From an uncultured Planctomycetia bacterium (GTDB lineage Bacteria; Planctomycetota; UBA1135; GCA-002686595), in contig CALFYL010000241.1 of assembly GCA_937952135.1 (NCBI GenBank), forward strand, positions 1 through 28,326: DNA of 28,326 nucleotides, read 5' to 3'. Position 1 is the stretch's first letter; each line of letters starts with the position of its first letter. Position numbers and translations under genes: made by a program. Below the pieces are notes generated by a model that was not told where the DNA came from, searched no databases, and saw only the letters and a program-made list of their open reading frames with translations. Shown here piece by piece: positions 16,101 through 23,228 of the stretch.

Positions 16101-16591
16101 CCGAGCGTCTTGGGGTCAACGGCGGGCGTGTCGCCGGTCGTGACCTCGCCGCGGCCAAGCACGACCTTCATCGCAAGCGTGCGGCGCAGCTCGTCGTCCC
16201 AGACACGGAGGATCGCTCCCATGCCGCCGCGCGCAACCTCGCCCAGCAGCTTGTAGCGCGTGCCTCGGGAGCCTTCAGCGCGCAGTCGCTCGAACAGCTT
16301 GCTCTGAGGACCGGAGTCCGGCTTCGGTTCGCCGCCCAACGAGACGATGGGATCGACTCCTTCGCCAAACTGGCGCTTGAGTCGCTCAGCCAGGGTCGGC
16401 TCGACTGCGCGCTGCCGCAGTCGACTTGCGGCCTCGTAGGCCGAAAGCAATTGCCGGAGTTGCGTCGCATGCTGCGGCTCGGCGCGGCACAACTCCTCGA
16501 TCACGGGATTCTCGCCTGCGTCGCGGCGGCGCAGGAACTCGAGGAAGAGTTGCTCAGCGCGGGGATCGAAGGGTGAGCTGGAGTCGGCCAT
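13181..16591 (-). CDS. Ser/Thr protein kinase with C-terminal FGE-sulfatase-like domain
   Basis: The 1136-residue protein starts at ATG 16591. Residues 1-75 are the N-terminal extension common before planctomycete kinases (FLEFLRRRDAGENPVIEEL). The kinase domain spans about 112-430: glycine loop GEVARGGMGA, K142 in LAMKVV, HRDLKPANV (247-255), and DWG (267-269) instead of DFG. The conserved APE motif is PPEQA (326-330). A hydrophobic segment at about 450-472 is a transmembrane helix, followed by a coiled coil (about 474-535). After a long middle part, residues about 885-1136 form a formylglycine-generating-enzyme-like domain (EMTQEQWNRL, LPSEAQWEYGCRAGS, GNLQEWCADAWY, GGGWHFG, LRPFRC). It probably senses or signals at the membrane. 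The FGE part is typical of a binding module and need not be an enzyme. Confidence 0.95.
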   Translation of the reverse strand: MADSSSPFDPRAEQLFLEFLRRRDAGENPVIEELCRAEPQHATQLRQLLSAYEAASRLRQRAVEPTLAERLKRQFGEGVDPIVSLGGEPKPDSGPQSKLFERLRAEGSRGTRYKLLGEVARGGMGAILRVWDDELRRTLAMKVVLGRGEVTTGDTPAVDPKTLGRFLEEAQITGQLDHPGIVPVHELGLDASGRVYFTMKLVKGDDLRTVFEHVKSGHDGWNQVRALGVLLRVCEAMAFAHSKQVVHRDLKPANVMVGKFGEVYVMDWGLARVLGQEDRHDVRIKLADMTTPSVVKTERHDDREDMPDSPLVTMDGDVVGTPSFMPPEQARGELDKLGPHSDVYSIGAMLYQLVTGEMPYVPAGTRVSPHTILLAVLREPPLPIERLAPATPPELVAICEKAMERDIGKRYPTTLALAADLRAYLEGRVVAAYEAGRWAETKKWVQRNKPLAASLAAGVVALVGGVAFSLSFAREANAERTKTADANATLEQRNAEIERTNAELRAASRDDKLRGMIQEVARLRAQSRMTQGLDRLGRPAYLWWIEESEMLVNGQAEDLARGIEWRPGLNDVQAELAGLRALPSLLPYTEEDAKRDFETHPDAPYLREIDKACADAVADLTKRTRELERLIRARQIRLGLLTLASPASVADANHAELASSDIADLISGAWRYVDPEEPSDDPERLVLAMILAQRAVEVAGETRSRVDALDTLAWAYLWLGKTEEALIAAEQALDRARGDTYQVASHDQITKEANTPRTALESELSVWESELMSLNNRISATVAAVPGHEYRTQLRDACSSRRTWRFSDPVLEWWHALLVALESDLQWQAQMLEVAREAAFSEKARARWSEAIEGIAQGQKYVGQEWPSGERITPQLGLLPLGENPVTGLWEFVHLQTGTEPALGSDGRVLRDAKGRLTLTPETGIVFVLLPGGRVPKSTANDDQEEWITQVELEPYFLSKYEMTQEQWNRLSLRRVYLAGSQSLVPASQISWDDIMLMLQRELGWSGLPSEAQWEYGCRAGSTSKWWPGNEETDLQGVASFDELRPVGGLLANAFGLHDVHGNLQEWCADAWYASSTPRSRDGLRDAAPDRSARRVARGGGWHFGPVYALSSARVGSSPGMPSFDFGLRPFRCVTP

Positions 16592-16680
16592 GGCGCACAG
16601 AGGCTAGCCAGCAGCGGGATCGAGCGAGAAGCCCGGGCGTTTCGAGCTCCCGTGTTGCACCTTCGTCGCACCCTCCCGCC

Positions 16681-16716
16681 CCGCTCCTGGCCGCTGTTGG
16701 CCGCCTGTGGCCGGTT
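16681..16716. repeat. Decamer array next to tRNA fragment, cluster 1
   Basis: CCGCTCCTGG, CCGCTGTTGG and CCGCCTGTGG follow one another in 10-bp phase and end in CCGGTT. They are the same family as the decamers at 9017-9076 and 16754-16800, all on the same strand. The array lies between the kinase start and the tRNA-Gly fragment, the place where arm-type sites of an attachment region are expected. Confidence 0.7.
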
Positions 16717-16753
16717 CAAGCGGACACGCGTCGATGGGGTTCGACAGCGCTGA

Positions 16754-16800
16754 TGTCCGCTCCTGGCCGCTCTTGTCCGGCTGTGGCCGCTCCTGGCCGG
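16754..16800. repeat. Decamer array next to tRNA fragment, cluster 2
   Basis: TGTCCGCTCC, TGGCCGCTCT, TGTCCGGCTG, TGGCCGCTCC and TGGCCGG run in 10-bp phase, about 30 bp before the tRNA fragment. A 37-bp stretch without the motif separates it from cluster 1. Confidence 0.7.
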
Positions 16801-16830
16801 TTCGCGAGCGTGATCGCGTGTGGTAGCTAT

Positions 16831-16884
16831 GCCGCGGGCTTCCCAAGCTGAATGTCGTGGGTTCGAACCCCATCGCCCGCTCCA
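16831..16884 (+). other. 3' fragment of tRNA-Gly(CCC) incl. CCA end; probable att site
   Basis: Downstream of the decamers the plus strand reads as the 3' two-thirds of a tRNA: an anticodon loop TTCCCAA (CCC), a T-arm GTGGG-TTCGAAC-CCCAT, the 3' acceptor strand CGCCCGC, a discriminator T and an encoded CCA. No matching 5' acceptor strand (GCGGGCG) or D-arm precedes it, and the anticodon stem is mispaired, so this is not a functional tRNA. On the minus strand the same bases translate to GFEPTTFSLGS, a known false-protein signature of tRNA sequence. A tRNA 3' fragment at an element end is the classic product of integrase insertion. Confidence 0.75.
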
Positions 16885-16887
16885 CAT

Positions 16888-16910
16888 AACTCGCGTGTCT
16901 GTCGCGAGTT
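16888..16910 (+). terminator. Perfect 8-bp hairpin after the tRNA fragment
   Basis: AACTCGCG, a 7-base loop TGTCTGT and CGCGAGTT form a perfect stem three bases past the CCA. It lacks a T-tract, but it is where the terminator of the original tRNA gene would lie. This suggests that DNA to the right is the original chromosome flank. The remaining stretch to about 17199 shows no convincing gene or further structure. Confidence 0.5.
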
Positions 16911-17210
16911 GCGGCGTCGCCCGCGAAGGCTCCCTCGGCGGAAGCGGACACGAGTTGCGGTAATGTTGCACCCAGGCGCGCCAGAAGCGGCCCACCGCGC
17001 GCGTGAAATGCTCGATTTCCTCGGTGTTTTCGAGGGTTGGTCGCGTGGCGCGGCGGGTGGAGGCTGACACTCCACCAGCGGACAAGCCAGCCCGGTTCGC
17101 GGGGCACCGCTCGCCCTTCGCCCACGTGAGCTGGTTCTCACTAGCCGCCTTCTCCAGCGTCGTGGGATGCTTGGTAAGGGTGCCGCGGCTCGCAGTCTCA
17201 GGAGGGTCCA

Positions 17211-18389
17211 TTGCTCGAACTGCTACTTCTCGCTCAACAGGTTGAGTTCAGCGTCCCGAACCCGCTGGCGTCCTGCATGCAGATCGGAAGCTCGATCAGC
17301 GCATACGGTGACTGGGATCGTGACGGGCATGCGGACTTCCTGATCGCTGCGCCTACGTCGATCTTCGAGTCGAAGGCCACGGTGGCCATCGTCTCGGGGC
17401 GCGACGGACGCGGACTCCTGGTGCTGCGGGGCTGCGAAGCCGGCGGCTACTGCTGGCTTGGGCTGGGCCTCGACACCAGCCCGGATCTCGATGGCGACGG
17501 CCGCCTAGAAGTCGTGGCGACGTTCGACAAGCGCTGGTGCGCGTTCTCAAGCAAGGACGGCAAGCGACTCGTCGAGTTCGCCGACTCGCCCGTGTGTCTT
17601 GTCGACGATGTGGATGACGACGGCCACTGCGACTGGGTAGCTCGATCTGGCCCGAACTCGGAGGGCGCGCGCAGCCTCGTCATCGACTCCGGCAAGACCG
17701 GAGTTCGGCTGCGGGTCTTCACCGACGAGCAGTCCACCGCCAGCGAAGGCGCGCTCCTGCGAAGGGCCGACGGCAAGAACGCAGTAGCGCTTCTCGAAGA
17801 CTCGACGGTCTGGTTGCGCTCGGCAGCGGACGGGAAGTTGATCAAGGGGCGACCGTTCGAGATCCCGGGGCGACGCCCACAGGCGCACATCTGCGCCGCC
17901 GGCGACCTGAACGGCGACGGCGATGGCGACCTCGTCGTCTCGCTGTTCGACGACACGGTGAATAGCGCCATGGGCAGCGAAGGCTGGCCGCCGGGGTCGG
18001 TGTTGGCGCTCTCGGGTCGTGACCTGTCCACCATTCGGGAGTTCACGGTCGAAGGGAAGATCGCGCGCTTCGGGCACTCGATCGATGCGAGCGCCGATGT
18101 CGACGGCGACGGCGTACGCGATGTGCTCGTCACCGAGTATGGCGACTTGTTCAGCACGGCCTCGCGGCACGCCGCGTTCGTTCTCTCCGGTGCGGACGGC
18201 AAGGTTCTTCGAAAGCACATCCTCGACGCGTCGTTCGGCTGCCGCGCTCGATTCGTTGGCGACGCCGACAAGGATGGGGTCGCGGACTACGCGGTCAGCG
18301 ACGTGTACGTTCGGGACCAGACCACGACCGAGCCCGGAAGCGTGAGCCTGTTCTCGGGGCGAACCGGCGACAAGCTCCGCGCTTGGTAG
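17211..18389 (+). CDS. FG-GAP/VCBS repeat (integrin-like) protein
   Basis: A TTG at 17211 is the chosen start because an excellent AGGAGGG precedes it by a few bases. The 392-residue protein begins MLELLLLAQQ, a short hydrophobic leader. It then contains repeated Ca-binding Asp-rich loops: DWDRDGHADF, DLDGDGRLEV, DVDDDGHCDWV, DLNGDGDGDLVV, DVDGDGVRDVL and DADKDGVADYAV. These are the blades of an FG-GAP (integrin alpha-like beta-propeller) family, usually exported and used for binding or adhesion. Genes of this style are abundant in planctomycetes. It appears to belong to the host flank right of the tRNA fragment. The signal peptide is short, so export is likely but not certain. Confidence 0.9.
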   Translation: MLELLLLAQQVEFSVPNPLASCMQIGSSISAYGDWDRDGHADFLIAAPTSIFESKATVAIVSGRDGRGLLVLRGCEAGGYCWLGLGLDTSPDLDGDGRLEVVATFDKRWCAFSSKDGKRLVEFADSPVCLVDDVDDDGHCDWVARSGPNSEGARSLVIDSGKTGVRLRVFTDEQSTASEGALLRRADGKNAVALLEDSTVWLRSAADGKLIKGRPFEIPGRRPQAHICAAGDLNGDGDGDLVVSLFDDTVNSAMGSEGWPPGSVLALSGRDLSTIREFTVEGKIARFGHSIDASADVDGDGVRDVLVTEYGDLFSTASRHAAFVLSGADGKVLRKHILDASFGCRARFVGDADKDGVADYAVSDVYVRDQTTTEPGSVSLFSGRTGDKLRAW

Positions 18390-18574
18390 CTGGCACGCAC
18401 CCGGGCATCCCCCACGACCGCCCACGCCGCGATCTGGCGCACGCCGTACGTCCACACACCGCGGCACTCCACCGCCGCCCCGCGCGCGCCTGAGCGCCGC
18501 GTGTTCGCACTGGGGCGGGCGTTCGGATCCGCGTTCGCGTTACGAGCTGACCGGCGGAACCTAGATCCTCAGCG

Positions 18575-19084
18575 ATGAAGCTCGCCCACCTTCTCGGATG
18601 CGCGTCCGCACTCGCGCTCACGGTCGTCGAGTCCTGTTCATCGCCAATGCTAGCCACCCTGAACGCAGCCCCGCCGCCCGTGACCGTCCCGCGTTGGGAG
18701 CGAGAGCCGACGCTGGCCTACGTGCGGACCGAGGTAACGCGGAGCTCCGCGCCCGGCCTGGAGCCCGACTGGCACGAGGACATCCTCGAACTGCGCAACG
18801 CGACGACTCGCACCTTCGGTTTCTCGACCGTGTTCGATGATGGGTTCTCGGGCGCGGTCGAGCCCGCCGACACCCCTGCGCAGGAGCGCTGGCAACTCGG
18901 CCACTGCGGCAACGCCTTGCGGTCGCGCTTCCTCGCGCCGGGCGAGTCGTTCGAGATGCGCGCGGCGAGTCGCATGGGCCCGTCCCGAGCTTGGATGCAC
19001 GTGTGGGACGCGGCGACGAGGGAGCAGTTCCTGCTGGTGTCCGACGAGTACGACTCCGCTGCGGTCGCGCCGACCGAGCGATAG
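18575..19084 (+). CDS. Putative lipoprotein, 169 aa
   Basis: The protein starts MKLAHLLGCASALALTVVES and has a lipobox-like VVES-C at Cys21, so it is probably lipid-anchored after export. The mature part contains beta-rich segments (EDILELRNATTRTFGFSTVF, ERWQLGHCGNALRSRFLAPG, ESFEMRAAS, WMHVWDAATREQFLL). This fits an Ig-like/DUF-type fold; no specific family is recognised. It lies 186 bp after the FG-GAP gene, on the same strand, in the probable host-derived middle of the window. Confidence 0.8.
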   Translation: MKLAHLLGCASALALTVVESCSSPMLATLNAAPPPVTVPRWEREPTLAYVRTEVTRSSAPGLEPDWHEDILELRNATTRTFGFSTVFDDGFSGAVEPADTPAQERWQLGHCGNALRSRFLAPGESFEMRAASRMGPSRAWMHVWDAATREQFLLVSDEYDSAAVAPTER

Positions 19085-19175
19085 TCGCCACCGGGGAATC
19101 CTCCGCCGCCTACGGCGCTCGGGTGCGGCGGGCGAACATCGGTGTCAGGGGCGCGCGTGTGCTCGCCCGATCGCG

Positions 19176-19643
19176 TCAGTCGGCGCGAGCAGATCGGTCC
19201 ACGTCCATCCAACTCTGTGGGGCTGCGCTCGGAACCGACACCGCGTCAACGCGACCATCCTCGCCGATGTGAACAACGAGCTTCGCGTCGGGGCAGACGG
19301 GCGCGAAGTAGTTCGGCGTGCGGCACAAGAGGCCGCTCGTGTCGAGCCCCATATCCGTCGTTGCAGACTTTCCGCATGGCTTGTTCGTCGACGCGGTCGC
19401 CGATTCCGTGCAGTCGCAGTAGTACCACCACACGTCCGCCTCGCGACCACGAGGCGCTTGCTCGCATGGTGGACCCAGCTCGTCGAAGACAGCCTTGGCA
19501 TCGCGCCCGAGGAGTTCGGTTGAACGCGGCTGATGCGATCCGCCCCAGCTCGCGCAGGAGCACGATGCGATGAGTAGAAGGCTCGACAGGTAGGGCGACA
19601 ACCTCTCCTCACGAGACTGGCGGCGTGTCACTGCGACCGACAT
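19176..19643 (-). CDS. Putative lipoprotein, 155 aa, cysteine-rich
   Basis: ATG 19643 gives a 155-residue product; the open frame upstream is not convincing. The N-terminus MSVAVTRRQSREERLSPYLS is followed by SLLLIASCSCASWGG, a lipoprotein-type signal with Cys28 or Cys30 as lipid site. The mature part has LLGRDAKAVFDELGPPCE, YYCDCTESATAST, LLCRTPNYFAPVCPDAK and VVHIGEDGRVDAV. The first of these resembles the small SmpA/BamE-like start 'lGkt..ev...lG.P', and the Cys pairs suggest disulfides. It runs convergently to the lipoprotein gene at 18575-19084, 91 bp apart. Confidence 0.78.
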   Translation of the reverse strand: MSVAVTRRQSREERLSPYLSSLLLIASCSCASWGGSHQPRSTELLGRDAKAVFDELGPPCEQAPRGREADVWWYYCDCTESATASTNKPCGKSATTDMGLDTSGLLCRTPNYFAPVCPDAKLVVHIGEDGRVDAVSVPSAAPQSWMDVDRSARAD

Positions 19644-19817
19644 GGCGATGGGTTCCGTTCTCTCGACCGCGTGCGACGGACCGGGCTCCCCGCATCGTTT
19701 CGCGAACTGGATGGTCCGCGGCCGCGCCCGCACGCGCAAGAGCACTCGCGCACGTACGAGGGGTCGGGTAGACAGGATCCCGATCAGTGGGTCTAGTAGT
19801 GCCCGCCCTCTCGCTGG

Positions 19818-20042
19818 ATGGCACTCCTCATGTTCGCTCGCCTCGCAGCCATGCACTCGCCCTCCGATGCCACCCACAGCGGTTCCCCGCCCGAGGGAGT
19901 TGCCCGTGCTACGCCACCCGGCACGCTCGGCACCCCGTTCGTGCAGGGGCAGGTGTTCTACGCCCAAGGCTGGTTCCGCGACCCCGGCGCGCCCAAGCAG
20001 ACGAACCTGAGCGATGGGTTGAGGTTCACCCTGTGCGACTGA
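19818..20042 (+). pseudogene. C-terminal remnant of a secreted planctomycete-type protein
   Basis: Only the last 74 codons of a frame are open. The tail GTPFVQGQVFYAQGWFRDPG followed by LSDGLRFTLCD closely follows the conserved C-terminus of large secreted planctomycete proteins ('FYAQ.W.RDPG....LSd...ft.C'). The rest of such a protein, usually several hundred residues, is missing, and the N-terminal part of this frame looks random. It is probably a decayed remnant left at the border of the lower-GC RT island. Around it (19644-19817 and 20079-20328) I see no other gene. Confidence 0.6.
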
Positions 20043-20049
20043 CCCAGCG

Positions 20050-20078
20050 CTCAGCACTCGCGCACGCTGAGTGCGAGT
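20050..20078 (+). other. Hairpin-forming segment upstream of the RT gene
   Basis: CTCAGC (20050-20055) pairs perfectly with GCTGAG (20066-20071). An alternative stem pairs ACTCGC with GCGAGT (to about 20078). The segment lies 250 bp before the RT start and just after the remnant gene. It may be a terminator for the preceding gene or part of a structured leader. Some RT defence systems encode a non-coding RNA upstream of the RT, but nothing here proves one. Confidence 0.35.
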
Positions 20079-20328
20079 CTGCACGAGCCGGCAACCTTCA
20101 TCCCGCCGAGCACGCTTCTCGCCCGCAACCCGCGCCGGCGAGTTCGCCCCCGCATGTCCCGCGCAGCCAGCACCCTCGCGAAAATGCCATCTCGAGCCCG
20201 CCAGAGACCGCTCGAGACCCCGCCCGGGCAGTCTGCCTCCGCCGCGGATCCCCACCGGACCGCACCCCAGGTACCATCGCGCTCAAGGTCGTCCGCTTGG
20301 CCGTTCCAAGCTCCCAAGGTGGCCCGAC

Positions 20329-22275
20329 ATGTATGTCACAGAAGCCCAAGTCGACCTTGCCTACCGAAAGCTGAAGAGTCTCGTCTACTACGACAAGACC
20401 GACCTGCGGCTTCGCGCGCGCATGGCTGCCTTCGAGTGCGCCGACACGTTTGCTGCAAAGCTGGCCTTAGTGCACAAGGTGGTCAACGCCGAGCGACCAT
20501 CGGCACATCGTCAGTTCCGCCGTTGGCTGCGGGAGATCGGCTTCAGGTTGGTCCCCAAAAAGCTGAAGCCTGGACCGCAGGACAGATCGGACGAGCAGCC
20601 GGAACAAGGCCGGTTCATTACCAATGTGACGGCGGCTCCAGCCATCGAGATTGCGAAGGTCAACTACTTCTTCGATGGCCCAATCGAAATCCACCTCGTC
20701 GCCGTCCTCTGGATCATGCTGGAGGGACGAGTCTTGGATGGCGCGCTCGGTGTCGAGTGCTGCGGATCGCGACTGTCAAGCAACCTTCAAGACGAGGAGG
20801 ATGACTCCATTGCGCTGTTCACAAAGTACCACGAACAGTACGCGCGCTGGCGCGATACCGGCATTCGCTGCGCAAAGCATCTGCTCGTCGAAGAGCAGCG
20901 CAACGTAGCGATCCTTGGTCTCGATGTTCAGGAATACTACTACCGGGTTAACGTTGACTTCGATGAGGTTCGGAAGGCGCTGAGTGGCCCAAATGTCCAA
21001 GCAGCGGAGAATTCGAACGCCCCGTATCCGCTCTTGACATGCGTCCAGGAGATTGGCGTCGCGTATCGACAAACTATCACCGAGCTGCTTGCTCGGACGC
21101 ACCCGGATCTCAGCGCTGACGTTGTCGGTCTGCCAATCGGACTGTGTTCGTCGCTCGTCCTCGCCAACTGGTACTTGCAAGAATTTGATCGCGTCGTGCT
21201 CAAGTACGTGCGGCCGGCTTACTACGGCCGATATGTTGACGACATCCTGCTGGTGGTGCCACTCCCCAGTGACCCAGCAGTAGACAGCAAAGACCCGGTG
21301 GCGGGCTTCATCCAAGAGTTACTCATTCGGCCGCGTATCCTGCGCGACGCAGGCGACGGCGCCTATGCAATCCGCGCGCGGAAAGGCCTGCAGCTCCAGC
21401 AGTCGAAATGCATCTTGCAGTACTTCGACGCTCGCCACTCGATCGCCGGCCTGGAGAAGTTCCAGAAAAAGCTGGAAGAGAACGGAAGCGACTTCCTGCT
21501 TCTGCCGATCGACGAGGCCGACAACTCGATGGAAGACGTGGCTTATGAGCTTCTGTACGAAGGTTCGGTCAACAAGTTCAGAAGCGTCAGAGGCTTGGCC
21601 GAGAACCGCTACGAACTTGCCAAGCACCTCGCGCGGCAGACCATCCTTCATCTGTTGACGGACGACCCGCCGGATCGGAAAATCAGCCGGGGCCTGCAAA
21701 AGTTCTTCAAGGGCCGGAGTGCTATTGAATTTTTCGATCTTTGGGAGAGGGTGTTCACACTGCTCGGCATTGCGGGTGACCATGTCACGCTCAAGGCGTT
21801 CAGCAAGCAATTGAAGTCCGAGATAAAGAGGGTGAGGGCAGATAAGGCCACTGTAACCAAGCAACTCATCGCCGATCTGAAAACTCACCTTGTACTCTCG
21901 CTGGCGATGGCCGACGCGGTCTGTGCCGAGGACGCGGGTCTATCCGAGTTGGTTGAAGGCACTCATGCAGAGAGACTGCGTCGTGCAAATCTGCTGCGGC
22001 ATCACTTCGTTCGCAGGCCACTGTTGAACTTCACCACCTACACCGGCCCACTCAGCGCGCGCGCACCAGAATCGTCGGTGACGATGGACCCCAGCAGGGT
22101 TGCTTACTCACCAAGGTTCGTCAACTTCGATGAGTGCATGCTGCTGGCATACAGCGGCGACATCGCACTCGATGGCATGTCAGCATTTACTCTAGCATCG
22201 AGCATCTTCAAAGGTATCAACCGACGATCGGTGACGGGCGTCGAGTGGTCGGCTCCCGCGAATCTTGAGGAATGA
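20329..22275 (+). CDS. Defence-associated reverse transcriptase (UG/DRT type 1-like)
   Basis: I use ATG 20329 (AAGGTGG six bases upstream); the 86 codons in frame before it are Arg/Pro-rich shadow. The 648-residue protein has RT motifs. Catalytic Asp199 lies in VAILGLDVQEYYYRV, GLPIGLCSS at 267-275, and YVDD at 302-305 in YYGRYVDDILLV. SKCILQYF at 359-366 may be the later motif. The C-terminal 270 residues are mainly helical (about 400-550), like the alpha-repeat region of UG/Abi RTs. It ends 4 bp inside a nitrilase-type gene. Fused RT-nitrilase proteins are the hallmark of DRT type 1 (UG1); here the two parts are separate. No maturase or group II intron is seen. GC is visibly lower than in the flanking genes. 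Confidence 0.92.
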   Translation: MYVTEAQVDLAYRKLKSLVYYDKTDLRLRARMAAFECADTFAAKLALVHKVVNAERPSAHRQFRRWLREIGFRLVPKKLKPGPQDRSDEQPEQGRFITNVTAAPAIEIAKVNYFFDGPIEIHLVAVLWIMLEGRVLDGALGVECCGSRLSSNLQDEEDDSIALFTKYHEQYARWRDTGIRCAKHLLVEEQRNVAILGLDVQEYYYRVNVDFDEVRKALSGPNVQAAENSNAPYPLLTCVQEIGVAYRQTITELLARTHPDLSADVVGLPIGLCSSLVLANWYLQEFDRVVLKYVRPAYYGRYVDDILLVVPLPSDPAVDSKDPVAGFIQELLIRPRILRDAGDGAYAIRARKGLQLQQSKCILQYFDARHSIAGLEKFQKKLEENGSDFLLLPIDEADNSMEDVAYELLYEGSVNKFRSVRGLAENRYELAKHLARQTILHLLTDDPPDRKISRGLQKFFKGRSAIEFFDLWERVFTLLGIAGDHVTLKAFSKQLKSEIKRVRADKATVTKQLIADLKTHLVLSLAMADAVCAEDAGLSELVEGTHAERLRRANLLRHHFVRRPLLNFTTYTGPLSARAPESSVTMDPSRVAYSPRFVNFDECMLLAYSGDIALDGMSAFTLASSIFKGINRRSVTGVEWSAPANLEE

Positions 22276-23204
22276 ACGACATGGCGCAATTCGAAGTGAT
22301 CACCGCCGGGACGGACTCCAACGACCTGCATGGCAGCATCCAGATCGCATTGGCAAACATGCCGGTCAGCGCTGGTAACATCGAGTCGAGCTACCTCGGT
22401 AAGCCCAATCTCAGCCGGGCCCGACTGAAGCCGTTTGCCAATCTGTTGAACGAGATATCCCGGTATCGAGTGGCCGGCCGCGATCGAATCGATCTCGTGA
22501 TTTTTCCGGAGGTGAGCATCCCTCACGCTTGGGAGTCGATGTTGGTGGCATGGGCTCGACGCCATCGACTTGGCGTCGTTTGTGGTCTTGAGCACCGGAT
22601 CAATGCCAGAAGCCAGGCGCTGAATGAGGTGCTTGCTGCACTGCCGTACCAGACGGGCTCGGGGCACTGGACCTGCGTGCCGATTCGACGTATAAAGCGC
22701 TACTATTCGCCGGAAGAGGCGTTCATTCTGACCAACGAGGGCCTGAAAGTTCCAACGAAGAAGGACCCGTACCATCTCTTCAGATGGCGAGGCGCGAGCT
22801 TCGCAATTTACAACTGCTTCGAGTTGGCGTCGATCGAAGATCGGTCTCTGTTCAAGGGCAAGGTCGACTTCATAGTTGCATCCGAGTTCAATCGAGACAT
22901 TAACTACTTCTCCAACATCGTTGAGTCGGCAGCGCGGGATTTGCACTGCTACGTGGTTCAGGTCAACGACTCGTGCTTTGGCGATTCTCGGGTGGTCAGC
23001 CCTTCGAAGTCGGAGAGCATGAACCCACTCAGAATCAAGGGTGGCGACAACTTGACATTTTTGACGATGAGTTTGAACCTCAAGGCTTTGCGAACACACC
23101 AGCGGAAAGGCTATGGGCTGCAGAAGGAGTCGAAAGAATTCAAGCCAACACCCCCTGGTTTTCCGCTGGTCGAGCTCCAGGTGCGAATAGACCTTGGCAA
23201 GTGA
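22272..23204 (+). CDS. Nitrilase-superfamily (C-N hydrolase) partner of the RT
   Basis: The ATG at 22272 overlaps the RT stop by 4 bp (ATGA). The ATG at 22281, with GAGG ten bases upstream, is an alternative start. In the 310-residue reading, a nitrilase fold is supported by the triad: Glu80 in LVIFPEVSIP, Lys142 in RRIKRYYSPE and Cys182 in FAIYNCFELA. Further family blocks are VVCGLEHRI, VDFIVASEFNRDINYFSNI and HCYVVQVNDSC. The triad is complete, so an active amidase or nitrilase-like hydrolase is plausible. In the DRT type 1 systems the same domain is fused to the C-terminus of the RT. Here it is a separate, co-translated protein, so the pair probably acts as one complex. The substrate is unknown. 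Confidence 0.9.
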   Translation: MNDMAQFEVITAGTDSNDLHGSIQIALANMPVSAGNIESSYLGKPNLSRARLKPFANLLNEISRYRVAGRDRIDLVIFPEVSIPHAWESMLVAWARRHRLGVVCGLEHRINARSQALNEVLAALPYQTGSGHWTCVPIRRIKRYYSPEEAFILTNEGLKVPTKKDPYHLFRWRGASFAIYNCFELASIEDRSLFKGKVDFIVASEFNRDINYFSNIVESAARDLHCYVVQVNDSCFGDSRVVSPSKSESMNPLRIKGGDNLTFLTMSLNLKALRTHQRKGYGLQKESKEFKPTPPGFPLVELQVRIDLGK

Positions 23205-23212
23205 GCCGAGCA

Positions 23213-23228
23213 AACGAGCTTGTTCGTT
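23213..23228 (+). terminator. Weak hairpin after the nitrilase gene
   Basis: AACGA and TCGTT form a 5-bp stem with a 6-base loop, nine bases past the stop of the RT-nitrilase pair. It is short and lacks a clear T-run, so termination is only possible. Confidence 0.25.

Noticed and set aside
16805..16884. Complete functional tRNA-Gly
   Set aside because: The upstream bases offer no proper D-arm or 5' acceptor strand (GCGGGCG), and the anticodon stem is mispaired.
16604..17211. Minus-strand frames containing GFEPTTFSLGS or GRWGSNPRHSAWEA
   Set aside because: These are the usual false translations of tRNA 3' sequence; the DNA is a tRNA-Gly fragment.
20071..20328. 86-codon N-terminal extension of the RT frame
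   Set aside because: It is Arg/Pro/Ser-rich with no RT-like features, and a good ribosome-binding site stands just before ATG 20329.
20329..22275. Group II intron maturase, retron or diversity-generating retroelement RT
   Set aside because: There is no maturase X/endonuclease domain, no intron RNA-like flank, no obvious template/variable repeat, and a nitrilase partner is present instead.
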